From contig BBXU01002596.1 in assembly GCA_001598975.1 (NCBI GenBank), positions 16,572 to 80,571 on the forward strand: a DNA stretch of 64,000 bases, written 5' to 3'. The notes beneath the pieces are model-generated. The model saw only the letters and a program-made list of their open reading frames with translations. It was not told the DNA's origin and did no database searches. This stretch comes from Parachlorella kessleri. Its lineage: Eukaryota > Chlorophyta > Trebouxiophyceae > Chlorellales > Chlorellaceae. Below are positions 14,140 through 26,300 of the stretch, one piece after another. Numbering within the stretch: position 1 is the first letter of the stretch; the number at the start of each line of letters is the position of its first letter. Both the position numbers and the translations under genes were made by a program.

Positions 14140-15543
14140 TGCAAACTATTCCAGCGACCCTGCCGATTTAGGGGTTTTGACTACTGGCTGCGAAGCAGCC
14201 AGCACAGCTCGGCTTACAGCCTCGCTTGGCATCTATCGAGGGCTTGCTTACGTAGATATGCTGTGTAGCGATGCGCACGATTCTTTTATGTGTAATTCTT
14301 ACCATGGCCAAATTGGTCGAGTTTCTGCAGATGCATGGCTAAGTTATTGGTGTGGATCCCTAAATATTCCGGCGGCATGCTTTATGCTTTAACTGCTGTA
14401 TGACTGTTGCATGCTGAAGCACTAGTTGGTGCGTGTTTGTGAGATGGCAAATTAGGTTATGTATGCTGGCAGCGGTCTTTATGCACCTGGACGGAAGGTG
14501 AGACAGTTGTGGTTCTAGAAATGGGAAGCATATTGCCGCCCTGACATATTCTAGCAAGGCAAGTGGATTAGGGAAGCTGGTACCTGTCAGAAGGATGAGG
14601 TGTGTTAGAGCTAGCTTGACCTCGCGTGTCGAGGCAACCATACCCTAGAAAGATGAGAATGCTTGTTGTGTCTTGGGCTAGACTTACAACGGTTCAAGGG
14701 CTTACAGAGGCACCGTACCTAGACGCCCGTCACGGCACAGCACAGCCTGAACTGCGGGGTTCTTCAAACATGATCATGGTTGCACAGTTGCTAGGTTGCT
14801 ATACCGAAACCATTTTGCAAGTTCCGAATCGTCCAGACAGTAATGCAGGTCCCACATCTAGCAGGTTCCAAAAAGTCACGCATGCAGAGCTGCGTCCCAG
14901 CAAACTACGCTGGGGCCACCACACATTGGTGTGAAATCATCGAAATGTCCACTGCACCTAGGCTTTATAACAGCCAGTGAACAGGGCCGGGTCCGCTCAC
15001 CAATTGGAGGACCCACAGATTCTGTACAGGGAATGGGAACCCATCTCACTAACAGGGCACTAAGCAAAGTGCCACAACCCCTCATGATAGGCATAACCGA
15101 ATGCAGTCACAATCCAGGCAATCGACAGCTGATCTCCTGCACTTGCGCACCACCTGCCACCGATACCAAAGCTTCCTGGCTTCTAATGTACAGGCAACCA
15201 GCTTGCCAGACTCGACGCACTTGGAGGGAACGAGATCGATGTGCTTAGGCATTACAAACAAAAAGCAGGAATTTTATTGGCCTAGGCACCCTGTTACAAC
15301 CCTGAGCATCCCTGACACACTACTTTGTTGGAAAACAGCTAACTCGCAGGTTGCACTACCTAGCCCCGTCAAAAGCATAAGACTACAAGGCCATGCATGA
15401 CACAACATGCTGACATCACCAGCATGGCAGCCCAGAGAGCCTCCGCAACAACACTTTCTTACAGTGTCACCCCCTCGCAGCCAGGCCTTAAGAAAGCAGG
15501 TCAGCACGGTTGTTTGCATTGAGGGCTGTGGCCTGTGACAACT
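14140..15543. other. Gene-free stretch between convergent genes
   Basis: This holds the 3' UTRs of the four-helix gene (+) and the mTERF gene (-). Open frames are short and show no family similarity. Base composition falls toward AT just after 14140, as expected of a 3' UTR. No RNA gene or repeat recognised. Confidence 0.55.
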
Positions 15544-18500
15544 TTACAGGGGCGAACAGTCCCAGCGCTTGGCCATCCACTTCTGCCCTTCAGGCGAAGC
15601 CACCCAAGCTTTCTCCCATGCTGCCAGCTCTTCCCGCCCCACCTCCCAGTCCAGGCACGTGCTAGCCCACCTCTGGAAAGTGGCCGGGGTAGCTGCCAGA
15701 AGCCGCGGCAGATCTTTGGGGGGCAGCTGGCTGACCACTTCCGCGGCCGTCGGTGGTAGTGATGGTGTGCCACCCAGCTGCGGCTGTGAGCTGGAGCCGT
15801 CAACACACCCCTGAGAGCGCAGGAAGGTCAGCCGGCTGGCCAAGCGAGGCAGGCTTGCCTTCCACGCAGACGGGGTCTGGAGTAGGTACATCAGTAGGTC
15901 AGCTGGCAGTCGCAGCTCCTGACGGATAAAGGCCAGCTTGCGCTCCAGCTTGGGGGTGGTGAAGTCCAGCGCTAGCAGTGCGGGGCTCGCCTGCAGGCAC
16001 AGCTTTCTGGTCTCAGCAGCACCCACGGGTTGCTGGGCATGCCGCCATGCCATGTCACGCAAGTGGAAGAGCGCCTTCCCATTAAGGACACATTGGCTGC
16101 GCAAGAACACAGCACAACAGTTGGACCACCTTCGAACACTGCAGCAACATCGCCTTCCTTGCCTGCTGCTACAACACAATCAAGCACCTCGGCGATGCCG
16201 GGGAAGCCAAAGGCAGCAACACGCAAGGCGCCTTGCTCATCTCCCACATTTACCCGCAGCATGCGCAGCACGTCGCCAGCGGGGAGCTCCAGCCGCTCCC
16301 CCAACAAGACCACAGCCTGCTGCACTTGCGCAGCTAGCTGGTCGGCGGAGAGGGTGAGCAGCACAGGGCAGGCCTGCAGCAGCTGGATGGCTGTTACCCG
16401 ATCCACCTGGAGCGCCTCGCAGGAAGCTGCCACTGCCTGCTCGACCTGCCCTGCAGGCGACCGCAGCAGCCTGGGCATGCTGGCCACAGCCCGCCGTGCG
16501 CCAGCAGTTCCTAGCAGCTGCACAACAGCGTCTGCAGTTGCCAACAGCTCGTCGGGTGCGGCCACAAGCAGCGCGGGGCAGGCCTTCAAGAGGCGCGCCA
16601 TCTGCTCGCTACTGAGCCCTAGCAGGCTACCCAAGGCCTCCTGGAGTGCCTGCGCTGCCTGCTGAGTGGCGGGGGTGAGACGAGCCAGGAGAGGCCTTGC
16701 AGATGGGCTTGGCTGCCCGCCGTGCAAGGCTGGACAGTGCCAGAGGCTGTTCGCTGATGCGTCTCCTACAAGCACCGAGCCGGCATGGTTGGGCAGCGGG
16801 GGTGCTCCCCAAGCGCTGGGTGTGGCCAAGAGATCGAAAGTGGGTTGGCCCGGCTGGGGCTGCATGGACAAGATATTGAACTTCAGAGACAAGGAGAGCT
16901 GTGGGTAGCCACCAGACCATGGAGGGAGCTGGGTGCTGCCATGGCTGCCCCAGCCGCTGCAACTGTACGTGCCCAGGCACTCGTCCAGTTGGCTACCATC
17001 GCCTTCATCGCTGGCTTCCCAGCTGTCGCTGCGGTCCAGCGGCTGCGCATGTTCCTCTTGGCCGGCTGCTGCCCTGACACGCTCTTCTACAGCTTGCACC
17101 AGCAGTCTGGGAGAACTGCGGGCCAGGCAGCTTGCCTGCTCCTGGCCCAGCAGCGCCCGCAGCACCTCCACAACAGAGTCCAGGTGAGACTCCAGGTCCG
17201 GCAGGTCACGGAGGCGCTTGCCGTAGCGGGCAACCAGTAGCACCTCCCCCAGGCTCCACCCAAGCCCCACGACCAGAGGCCTCAGCCGCCGCAGCACCCT
17301 CGCCACATGCGGCACCATGATCCATTTGGGATGAGCCAAGACGATGTCGCGCACGGCCATTCTGCCTTGCTCGCCGGCCATCTCTGCAGCTGTGGCTGTG
17401 GCTGCAGGAGAAGCTGCCGCTGCCGCTGCTCCAGCCGCTGCAAGGTCGCCGGCTGCTGCCAGCACTGCTGCCATCTTGGGACCCGGCACGGCGAGCAGCC
17501 GCGGATGGCGGGCCAGGAGCTCTAGCAGCTGCTCTGAGCTGAGGCCGCATCGCTCTTTCAGCTCGCGCAGCGCTCCAGCATCGCGGGCACCTCTCACTGC
17601 CAGTGCCGCAGGTCTCTGTAAGAGCAGCGCGGCCATTTCCTGCCGCGAACCTCCCACCAGCCGCAGCAGGCCCCACCCAACGACTTCCAGCCTCCCAGCT
17701 GGAAGCGTCAGCAGCCTGACAGCAATATCTGGCTCCCTGAGGCAAAGGCCACCTAGCAGCGTCAGCCCAGGGGGCACCTGTACCGAGTATGAAAAGCGCG
17801 GGTGGTCAGGATATGGAGACAACGGCTCCCCGCTGCAAAGAGCACGCCAGAAGCTAGCAAGGTGGTCTAGCCGGAAAGCACCCTCCACACAGATTTTTGG
17901 GTATCCAGCACTATGTGTATAGCAGGGCGGGGTAAACCAAACCAGGCCCCATATGAGAAATTACAAGCATAATGTGCATGAGGGTCAACGAGAGTACGAC
18001 CCATATGTGCGCAGGGCACGCAGGACAGTTCTGCTTGTACACCAACTAGGTCGGTTCACAGGCATGCTTGTGCTTGTGTGTGTCGGTGGATGCCTTGTCC
18101 GGGCTGAGCCAAACAACACACATCCCTCCCACCCAGGCCATGTGGTACCACACACCTGATCTCGGTCCGCAGTAGGGGCCGCCGCCAGCACCCAGCGCAG
18201 GAAGTACAGATTGGGCAGGAAGACGTTGCCAAAACTGCACGCTAGGCAAGTACCCAGCTGCAGCAGTTGCCTTGCCTCAGACGGTGACAGCCCCTCCTTC
18301 TCCAGCTCCCTCATCTACACACAGTTGCAAGCACGTGTCTGGAGGGAGTCGTCAACCCACCACACCACCCAACAGTGCCAGCCAAGGGCCTACCAGTGAC
18401 TGCAGCCGACAGACGCCCAAACAGACTGCCACGTCGTCAGCAAGCTTGATAATGTCTCTTGCAGTCCAGGCGCACCACAAACTCCCACTGCTTCCAGTTA

Positions 18501-18884
18501 GAGCTGCTCTTAAGACGGGAAGCTGCCCTGGCCCACCTTAGGCAGCACATGCTTGGTCACCCTGTCACTGCTTAGAAGCACGTCGCGGGTCTTGCTGAAA
18601 GGCCGGAGGTCACTGATGCCTTGGGCCAGTAGGGCCTGGTGAAGTGGCGGCGGGCCATCGGTGGTTTCCAGCCTGGTCAGGACCCTCTCCAAGAGCAGCA
18701 TATGTTCATAACGCTGAAAGGGGCTATCTGCTTGGGCTTCAAACCGCATGCTGCGTGGTGCACAGTGGCGGTGCCTGGACCAGGTGCGCCAGGACCCTTG
18801 CAGCAGAGCAAGCCTGTGCCCCCTAGGCCGCCTGACCGCCTGCATATAACGGGCCTCACAGTGTCTCAGACAGCTAGCCACCAT
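15544..18884 (-). CDS. Large mTERF-domain protein, organelle-targeted
   Basis: mTERF proteins are helical-repeat nucleic-acid-binding proteins acting in mitochondria or plastids. Exons on minus: 18884-18537, 18314-18156, 17882-16237 and 16096-15544; the last junction is the best of several poor options. The N-terminus (MVASCLRHCEARYMQAVRR...) is rich in Arg with almost no acidic residues, as in a transit peptide. The body repeats the mTERF pattern: GLSSEQLLELLARHPRLL, SSEQMARLLKACPALLVA, VTAIQLLQACPVLLTLS, and near the end ALLALDFTTPKLERKLAFI. The predicted length is about 900 aa, long for an mTERF. Exon 3 starts at a weak GAG acceptor. Joining exons 3 and 4 in frame needs a GC donor at 16236 (GA/GCAAGG); no GT donor gives the right phase. 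The stop TAA sits inside a TGTAA motif. The family is secure, the middle junction is not. Confidence 0.78.
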
Positions 18885-19841
18885 GCTAGGTCAGCAACCC
18901 GTCGTGCAGCCGCGTCTCCACTTAGCATTACTAGTCAGGCGTGCTGGCAGTGGTGACAGAGTCAGCACCACCTTGGCAGTGAGGCCACTAGGCGCCTGAC
19001 ATGGCGTGATCGGCATGGTTCTGCGAGACAGTTCGCCTTTACCCTGTATGTCTACCAGTAGCCTCTTGAGCGCTGTGCATTTCAATGACAGGTGGCAAGC
19101 AGCTAACCCCAACGTGGTGCAGCCTCAAAAGGGTTGTCAGCCACCCTGGGGTGCAATTGGACGCCTCACAAGCCTTATGCAGCTTAGGAGGAAGTTGGGA
19201 TGTGGGTAAAATACTGACAATCGTCCAATGAACGCAGGATGGTTCCCGCTTCAGAAGGCGCGCAGCTGTATCGACGAGGGAAGCACGATCGATGCAAACA
19301 CAGGGCAGGGCCAGTGGAGACTCAGAGTTAGAGTAGTGGAAAATTCAGGGTAGGATAGCATTAACAGGAAGTCAGTAGGGTGATGCATCATGATGGATAA
19401 TGCTGCGTCAGTTCAGCCGTGTCGGTTGGCACTAAAGGGGTAGTCACTACCGGGGTAGTCACCCCACGGTGGGCAAACGCGATGTCTTTCAGGAGGAAAA
19501 CTCATAATAGTTGGTAGACAATGTGGGATGGGAAGAGGCATTCAGAGCTGTACTAATGTGAGCTGTCAGTGCTGGATGCATGAAAGAAATGACGCGCCTG
19601 ATGAAGGTTGGGCTGGTGCTTTCAAAAGCCAGCCCAATTTTCCATGTGTATATTCAAAGCGCTCTGGCTGTGCGCTAGCGCAGGGGGCCTGGGCTGTGGG
19701 TTACGTAAAGCATAGAAGCTCATGCATACCAAATATCAAAGTGCTTTTGCCGTTTGACAATGACCACTGCCGGGGCTTCTGCATTTACATCGGGATCTGC
19801 CAAGCCTTCCAACACAGCTGCCCCTTCAAACATTCAGTCAA
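18885..19841. other. Gene-free stretch upstream of mTERF gene
   Basis: It contains the mTERF promoter side and the RPS25 3' flank. A short tandem/inverted element GGGGTAGTCAC repeats at about 19437-19465. On the minus strand TGTAA at about 19789-19785 lies 55 nt past the RPS25 stop. No coding exon supported. Confidence 0.5.
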
Positions 19842-21488
19842 TCATGCAGCAGCGGTGGCTCGAGTGTAGATCTCCTGGCTTGCGCTTTTGGCCACAACCT
19901 TGATGAGACCCTGGCCAAGGAGCTCCTTGATGGCGGCACGGGCAAGGCTGCCGTTGATCTGCAGTACAGCAGGCACCCAGGTCAGCCAGCGGGATGCTGC
20001 CTCCGCAAGAGCACACAAGAGTGTCCACGCAGGTCATGTGTAGAGTGACGGGCCAGCACCCGGCTGCTCAAAACACGGGCGCAGCAGCCTCGAAACAGCC
20101 CGCTCCAATCTCAGCCGCTTCCATCCAACACTCCCACACCACTTGCCCACGACAGCACACCCTGCACCCATACCCCCAGCATGCGTTGCAGGGTTCCGGG
20201 ATCCAGAGGTGATGCTTCAGCAAGGCTAAGAGTCTGTTTGCCACCTTGCCTAGGGAGCTACTAAGAAACCCCAGCAAACATGCTTCTCTCCCGCCCCCTC
20301 TCAGGTCACTGCTGCCCAACTGGTGGCCCAACGCACCCTGAGCCTGTCAGAGAGCACAGAGGGAGTGATCATCTTGTACTTGGGCACCTCTGTCAACAGC
20401 TTCTCATATGTGGCCTGCAGCAGCAGATATTCAAAACCCTCGCCACGAGAGTCCATTTCAACCCAAGAAGAGCCCACTCTTCTCAAATGGACCCATACAA
20501 CCGTGCTCCACAACTGTCGGCCTGCTTCCTCCGACTGCTGCTGTCGCCCGCTACCACGGCAGATGACTGCCACAATTGGCTCACCGCCTCCTCTTGTCTA
20601 TCTGCTGGAGCCAATCTAGAACTCAGGCTAGGCAGGCTAGCCGCAGCCCAAGGGCCGTACCTTTTTAAAGATCATAGGCTGGGCCTCCTGGCTGTCAGGT
20701 GTCACACCCACATGCAGTTCTATTGGGTACGGAAGCCGAACAGCGCTAAGCTTACCGCCCCAGCAGACTAAAGCAATTTCTCTGCAGTCGCACACGTCCT
20801 TGACAGAAAGCTCAAGCCAAGATGCAGCTAAGTGCAGTACACACCTTGTCGAACTTGACCATATTGTTGACCTTCTCCTTCATCTTGCCCTTTGACCACT
20901 TCTGCGGCACCAAAGAGGGTGCAACACCATCAGCCTGTGAACAAAGCCATCAAATACCCAACAAGCTTTGGAAGCCAGCCTCGACAGGGAAAGCCAGATA
21001 AAGGGCTGAAGCCCTCAGCCTCGTCGAGGAGCCTCCCCTTGCAACGGACTCGCTCCCTCCACTGGCTCCCTCCTTTCTAGTGACCCATGCCGGCGCAAAA
21101 GGTGGTGCCAGATGGAATATTACCTTCTTCTTGCCCTTGCTGGCATTGGCCGCAGCCATGGCCTTGGCCTCCTTGGACTTCTGCTCCTTTGGCGCCTGTA
21201 CACACCAGACAGGGTGTGGACCCGCGTCGATACCAGCACGCCCTCTACACAGGATCCGCACGCTGAGCTACATAATGCTCAAAGCAAGTCCAAGTACAAC
21301 CTAACTTCACATCCACACAGCTGCCCGGGCAGACACGCCCGTTTGCAGGCAGGTTATAAACCAGCTTAAGTATGTAAAATAATGTAAACTACAGAACCCC
21401 AACACGAGCACAGGAACGAAAACAAAAGGCCAAGCCCGTTCCATGGCATCAAGGCATGCCCAGCCGGTTAGCCACTGAAACGCACCAT
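19842..21488 (-). CDS. RPS25: 40S ribosomal protein S25 (eS25)
   Basis: Cytosolic small-subunit protein near the head. Exons on minus: 21488-21486 (ATG alone), 21195-21124 ([19 protein letters not shown]), 20901-20845 ([19 protein letters not shown]), 20414-20337 ([19 protein letters not shown]...) and 19958-19842 ([17 protein letters not shown]..., [11 protein letters not shown], stop TGA). All phases close to 108 aa, the same length as plant eS25, and each block aligns with the family. The first coding exon is just the start codon, followed by donor GTGCGT. I chose it because the second exon begins at Ala-Pro-Lys right after an acceptor, exactly where Met must precede, and no other ATG/GT pair lies near. 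The gene is head-to-head with RPL30. Identity is certain; the 3-nt start exon is an inference. Confidence 0.94.
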
Positions 21489-21803
21489 GGTTGTTCGCTT
21501 GCCGCTGCAAAAGAGGGAGAGCTAGTGCTCCCCTGCGCTTCGTTCTTACTAGAGTCCCAATAGAGAACCTTGGCGGCCGGCACGCGCAGCATGGTGTAAA
21601 ATACTTGGGAGCCTCTGCCCTGCTCCTCCCTTTCCCCCCCATCAATCCGTCTCTGGAGCCTTCCCCGGTGGGTAAACATGACTGGTGCTGGTTGCATAGG
21701 ATGGGATGCATGACTGGCTTCTCTTTTTTTGGCTTGTGCCTCTCTCGTACGTACCCTTCAATGGCTTGTATCTGACTCCGCAGGCTGAGAAGGAGACGTC
21801 AAC
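21489..21803. promoter_or_regulatory. Shared promoter region RPS25 / RPL30
   Basis: Only 315 bp separate the start codons of two cytosolic ribosomal-protein genes that read outward. Both must be made in equal amounts, so a shared bidirectional promoter is a natural reading. A polypyrimidine stretch (CTCCTCCCTTTCCCCCCATC, about 21626-21645) and a TTCTCTTTTTTTGG run (about 21719-21732) could serve as initiation or splice signals. A CAG acceptor at 21780-21782 suggests a 5' UTR intron in RPL30, which would place part of its promoter further left. Confidence 0.5.
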
Positions 21804-22704
21804 ATGGTGGCTGCCAGCAAGAAGAGCAAGAAGTCTCATGAGAGCATCAACTCTCGTCTGGCGCTGGTGATGAAGTCCGGCAAATATACCCTGGGCTACA
21901 AGACCACTCTGAAGACTCTGCGCAACGGCAAGGTGCGCGCCTGAAGGGAAGAGTGTGGTGCTGAGTGGGAGTAAGTGTGGAGACGAGGCTGGGGCATTTA
22001 GGAGTGCAATAAAGCTAATGGTTGCAGAGGAGACAGACTTGTTTGTCGACTTGCAAAGATGCTGCTGGCCTTGGCTTGCACTTCTATCCTGTAGAACCTC
22101 AGTGACTTTTTCTGTTTGTGCGAGGCTCGCTTCCCTCTGCGGGGCTGCTTTTACTCTTGTGCAGTGTCCACCAGCTACTTTGAGTGTTGACGGGGCTCCT
22201 TCATGATTTGCTTGGGGTCACGCGTGCAGGCCAAGCTGGTGATTATCAGCAACAACTGCCCGGCTGTGCGCAAGTCTGAGATCGAGTACTACGCCATGCT
22301 CTCAAAGACTGGCGTGCACCACTACAATGGCAACAACGTTGACCTGGGTACAGCCTGCGGCAAGCTGCACCGCGTGTCAGTGCTGACAATCACCGACCCT
22401 GGTGCGTGGCTGCCTTGTCTTCCCCAGCTTGGGATGGCTTGTATCCGGGTGCCTGAGGCATGCTATGGCTTTTACCTGTGCCTGAGGCATGCTATGCGGC
22501 GACTACCAGCTGGCTTGGCAGCTTGATAGCTATGAATGCTTGGTTATGAACTGCACTGTCACACTTGGGTGTTGAGTATTGACGGGAGGCCTGGCTGGTA
22601 ACGACCTGGCATGTAGGTGGTGATACCTGGTGCCTGGGCTGACATGGCCACTGGTGTGTCATGCTGCAGGTGACTCTGACATCATCAAGACCACCAGCGA
22701 GTAG
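21804..22704 (+). CDS. RPL30: 60S ribosomal protein L30 (eL30)
   Basis: Cytosolic large-subunit protein of the L7Ae/L30e RNA-binding family. Exons: 21804-21932 ([20 protein letters not shown]...), 22230-22401 ([40 protein letters not shown]) and 22670-22704 ([11 protein letters not shown], stop TAG). Phases close to 111 aa, the family length. The conserved ISNNCP and HHYNGNN blocks are intact. The acceptor at 21782 just before the ATG suggests an extra intron in the 5' UTR. Intron 2 carries an internal direct repeat (TGCCTGAGGCATGCTATG, twice near 22450-22500). TGTAA at 22749-22753 is the likely poly(A) signal, 45 nt past the stop. It is head-to-head with RPS25. Identity is certain. Confidence 0.96.
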
Positions 22705-22985
22705 GTGCTCACCTAGCAAGAGGGGGTGCTGGAAGTGACTTACGAGCTTGTAACACAGTGCAAGCTCTCGATAGCAAGGCTAGAGGCCTGTGCACAGGGT
22801 GAGGGCAGAGTGCCACAGGAAAACACTGCTGCACACCCATACCTGTGGATGAGGAGCTGCCGAAAGTCAAAAGAGCTGATTCCTGCCCAGATGCGGAGCA
22901 TACTTGCACCCAGTGCATTCCTTGCGCACGCCCCTGCCAGGCAAGGTCAGAGACTGCGTCATGAACCTCCCTCAACAGAGCACTG

Positions 22986-23176
22986 GAGAGACATACTAAA
23001 TCAGAGCTCAGGCAAGATGCCGAGCATACCTGCGTTCAGCCCTGTCGGTCCAGTTTACCCTTAGCTCTCAGTTCGCACCACCTGCCACCATTCTGCTCAT
23101 TCTGCATCCAGCTCTGTCAGTCCAGTCCAGCCCAGCTCTACTCCCTGCTTGCACTACCTGCCACCCATGCTAATTA
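22986..23176 (+). repeat. Dispersed repeat, two partial copies
   Basis: A diverged copy (22986-23092, with AGCTCAGGCAAGATGC... and CACCTGCCACCATT) is followed by a better one (23094-23176, with CTGCATCCAGCTCTGTCAGT and CACTACCTGCCACCCATGC, ending TAATTAATA). It lies in the 3' flanks shared by RPL30 and haspin. A further fragment may lie at 23240-23283. Confidence 0.7.
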
Positions 23177-23319
23177 ATACCGTAGTATTGGCCCAACAGA
23201 CAGGCAACCCAGAGCGCACCTTGCATTTCACTCCAGTTTATTCACAGCAACCCTGTCCTCTTGTTGCACTGCCTACCACCAACAACTGCGTCCGGGGTGC
23301 TGGCTTGCTCTGCTGGGAG

Positions 23320-26300
23320 TCACGCCGCTTCGCCTTCCCAGCCGTTCCCCGAGCTTGCCACCAGGAACTGTGGCAGGAAGAACTCGTCCCACAGGAGCTC
23401 GGCGCAGCAGCTGTAGGTCAGCGCGCGCTTGCGGAAGCTGCGCAGCTCGTGCTTGTCGCTGCTGCTGCAGCTGGCGGGTAGCTTGTGGGTGAGGCAGATG
23501 TCGGCCAGGTAGTGGACCCACAGGCTGTTTGTGCAGGGCGCAAAGGTGCTCCAGTTGTTCTTGGTGGCCTTCTTCATTCGCCGGTATGTTTCCGCCTGCA
23601 CTACACAGTAGGGTGCAGAGAGGGTGCTGCGATGGAGGTTGGTGAGCCCAATCAGAACATGGCCCCGCTACAACACCCCCACACAAACCATCTGTAGCAC
23701 GATTCAAGCAGACGATGGCTGGTAGGCGAGCATGTCCAGGTCCCAAGTGCTAGACTATCGTTTGGCGCCTGGGCTGCTCCACATAATTTTCAGACAGCTG
23801 CACCTGCAAGGCCCCGTCCCCATCATTACATGCGCATGTCCCACCATGCCCCCACAAAACAATGTCAACCATGTCGGGGAGACAACTGCTGGATCAGCAC
23901 TTAGGCAAGATTCAGGCACATTCTGCATCCAGCTGCGGCCCTGTCAGTCCAGCTCAACTCTCACTCCCTGTTCGCACTACCTGCCACCCATGCTAAAAAC
24001 AACGTCAATGCCAACACGCCCTGCCCAGTGGGCCCCAACTGTTCATGCCCGAGCACTATGCCTTTGGCTGTTGCCTTCATGGGCACATAGCTGCTGCGCC
24101 TCCCTGGCAACCAGATCAGGAGTTCTGCATTCCCACCCACCTGCACATTGCCCTTAGGCCCCTTGAACAGTGCTGGGTCTGCCGCCAGGTCGCAGAACAC
24201 AGCCTCCCCACCCGCAGCCACCAGGCGGGAGAGGGTGAAGTCGATAAGGGTGACCGTCACGCCAGCAGCCTGGGCCGTGACATCACAGCCCCTGCAGGCC
24301 AGAACAGTATTTTTTGTAACACCCCTTCGAATGGGCCCTACATCTAGCCTATGACCAAGTCGTGGGTCGCCGGTGTGGTTTCCGCTCCTGTCTTGCCTTC
24401 AATTACCTGCGGTTGTTAGCTGAGGCTGATGCCTCCTGGGAGTTGTCTGCTGGCGCAAGCGCCCAGGAAGGCTTTAAGGCACACCAAGCATCCAGCCCTT
24501 ACAGTGGTGCTAGCTAAAATCCCCAGCTCAGTTCCCCAGCCTGCCATCAATAGGAACATTGGTACCGCCCATACACCGCTGGTGTGCCCCCGACCTACCT
24601 AAGCCGGCAGCCCACATGCTTGGAACCATCCCTTCGTATGAGCAGGTTGCCCCAGTGCAGGTCGCGGTGCTCAAACTGGCACCCCTCTTCTGCTACCGCC
24701 AAGGTCAGGCACACCTGCACAGGCACGTGTTCGGCTTGCAGGGCTGCTCACCCAAGCACATGGTCTCCTCTCGGCCAAGGACTGGGTGCATGCTCTTGCC
24801 AGCCTAGCTCAGGACAGTGATAGTCGCAGGACGCCTGGGATCCGTAGTGCGGGGTGCAAGCAGCTCCTACAGATGTGGATGAAGCCAGGCACAAGCGCAA
24901 GGGCTCTGCTTGCCTGCAGGAGGATGCTGCGCAGCTCGTCAAAAGACCGTAGCTCAAAGTGCTCAAGGTCGAGACCGCCGTCAGCCACCACATAGACCTG
25001 CGCAGGGCATCAAGGGAGGGGGGCATGCTTGCTGCATGGGCATGTTACAGCTTCCAGGACAGTGACTCCCATCACCATCAAGTTCACCTCAAGTAGCACA
25101 TCATTGCCATTAGGCAGTTCTCCGACATGCCAAAGTGTTCTGCCACCCATCACTTGTCCCACACAAGCTAGGTGATAACGAGTACATGACACAACGGTCT
25201 CAGGTCCTAAACTCAATGTGTAATGATACGATGCGAGTAACACACATAACAGCGACAGCCACACTCACCACATAGAGTTGGTCGCCGCCAAACACATCCA
25301 CAGGGTCATTCTCAGACCCATGCTGGTCATCCCAGCGGTGCCACTCTTTCTGCAGCTGGGCGGCGTAGCGGCCACGGCAGACGCCCACCCCATACGTTTC
25401 CACAAAGCCTTTGGTAACATTCTCCGGCATCGCCTGGTGGTCGTTCGCAGCTGCAGCAGACAGGAGCCTTAGTACCCCGCCAGAGTGGATCCATGTCAGA
25501 ACCACAGTGACAAAGCTGCACACCCTGACAGAAACCTTGTGCAATTTCCTAATCCCGGCCAGTATAGTGCAGCCTTTTCATGAGGATGCGCTTCCATTCA
25601 GAGCCACTGACGAGGTACAAGCTAGGGCAAACTGATGTGCAAGCGATGAGCTCGCATGCTAGGAGGACCCGCCCTTACCAGAGTGGCCCCGCAGTCCTGA
25701 CAGTGTCAGAGTTATGGCCGCCTCTGCCAAGATCTCATCAGCACGCTTCTGTGGCTCCCCATTGACCTGCACAAGTCGAACTGCTGTTGCCTCCGCACTT
25801 GTCAAATGCGGTGGACTGCAAAGTGGTGGCTGATTTGTGCATCAGCGGGCAAAGTGCGTCAGGCATCCTGTATCACGATATGGAATGCTGGCTGCCAGTG
25901 CAGCAGGTCTGCTGGCCCCAATCTTAGCGAAATCACCTCCCAGCCGGCCTCACCATGGTTTGCCCTTCCATGGGCACAATCTTGAAGACGACGCCCCCTG
26001 CTTTGAATGCTTCCCCAAAGGTGCCCTCGCCAATCTTGCGGACCTCGCCCAAGCTCACATGCTGGCCGAGCAACTCCTCCATGCTGGGCAAGTACTCCAA
26101 GTCCAGCTGCAGCAGAGCAAAAGCCAGCCAGATTAACAAACTGCCTTGATCACATTGTGAAGCGCGAATCTTGCTGCGTGCGAGCAGGGCTGGAAGGGTG
26201 GCAGGTGATCCTCTCTAGGCAGCAGAGGTCCTGGCTGACTCGCCTCCTGACCACACAGGAGGAGCAGCTGCTGCAGTGGAGTGAGGCTCTCTGGGGCCTG

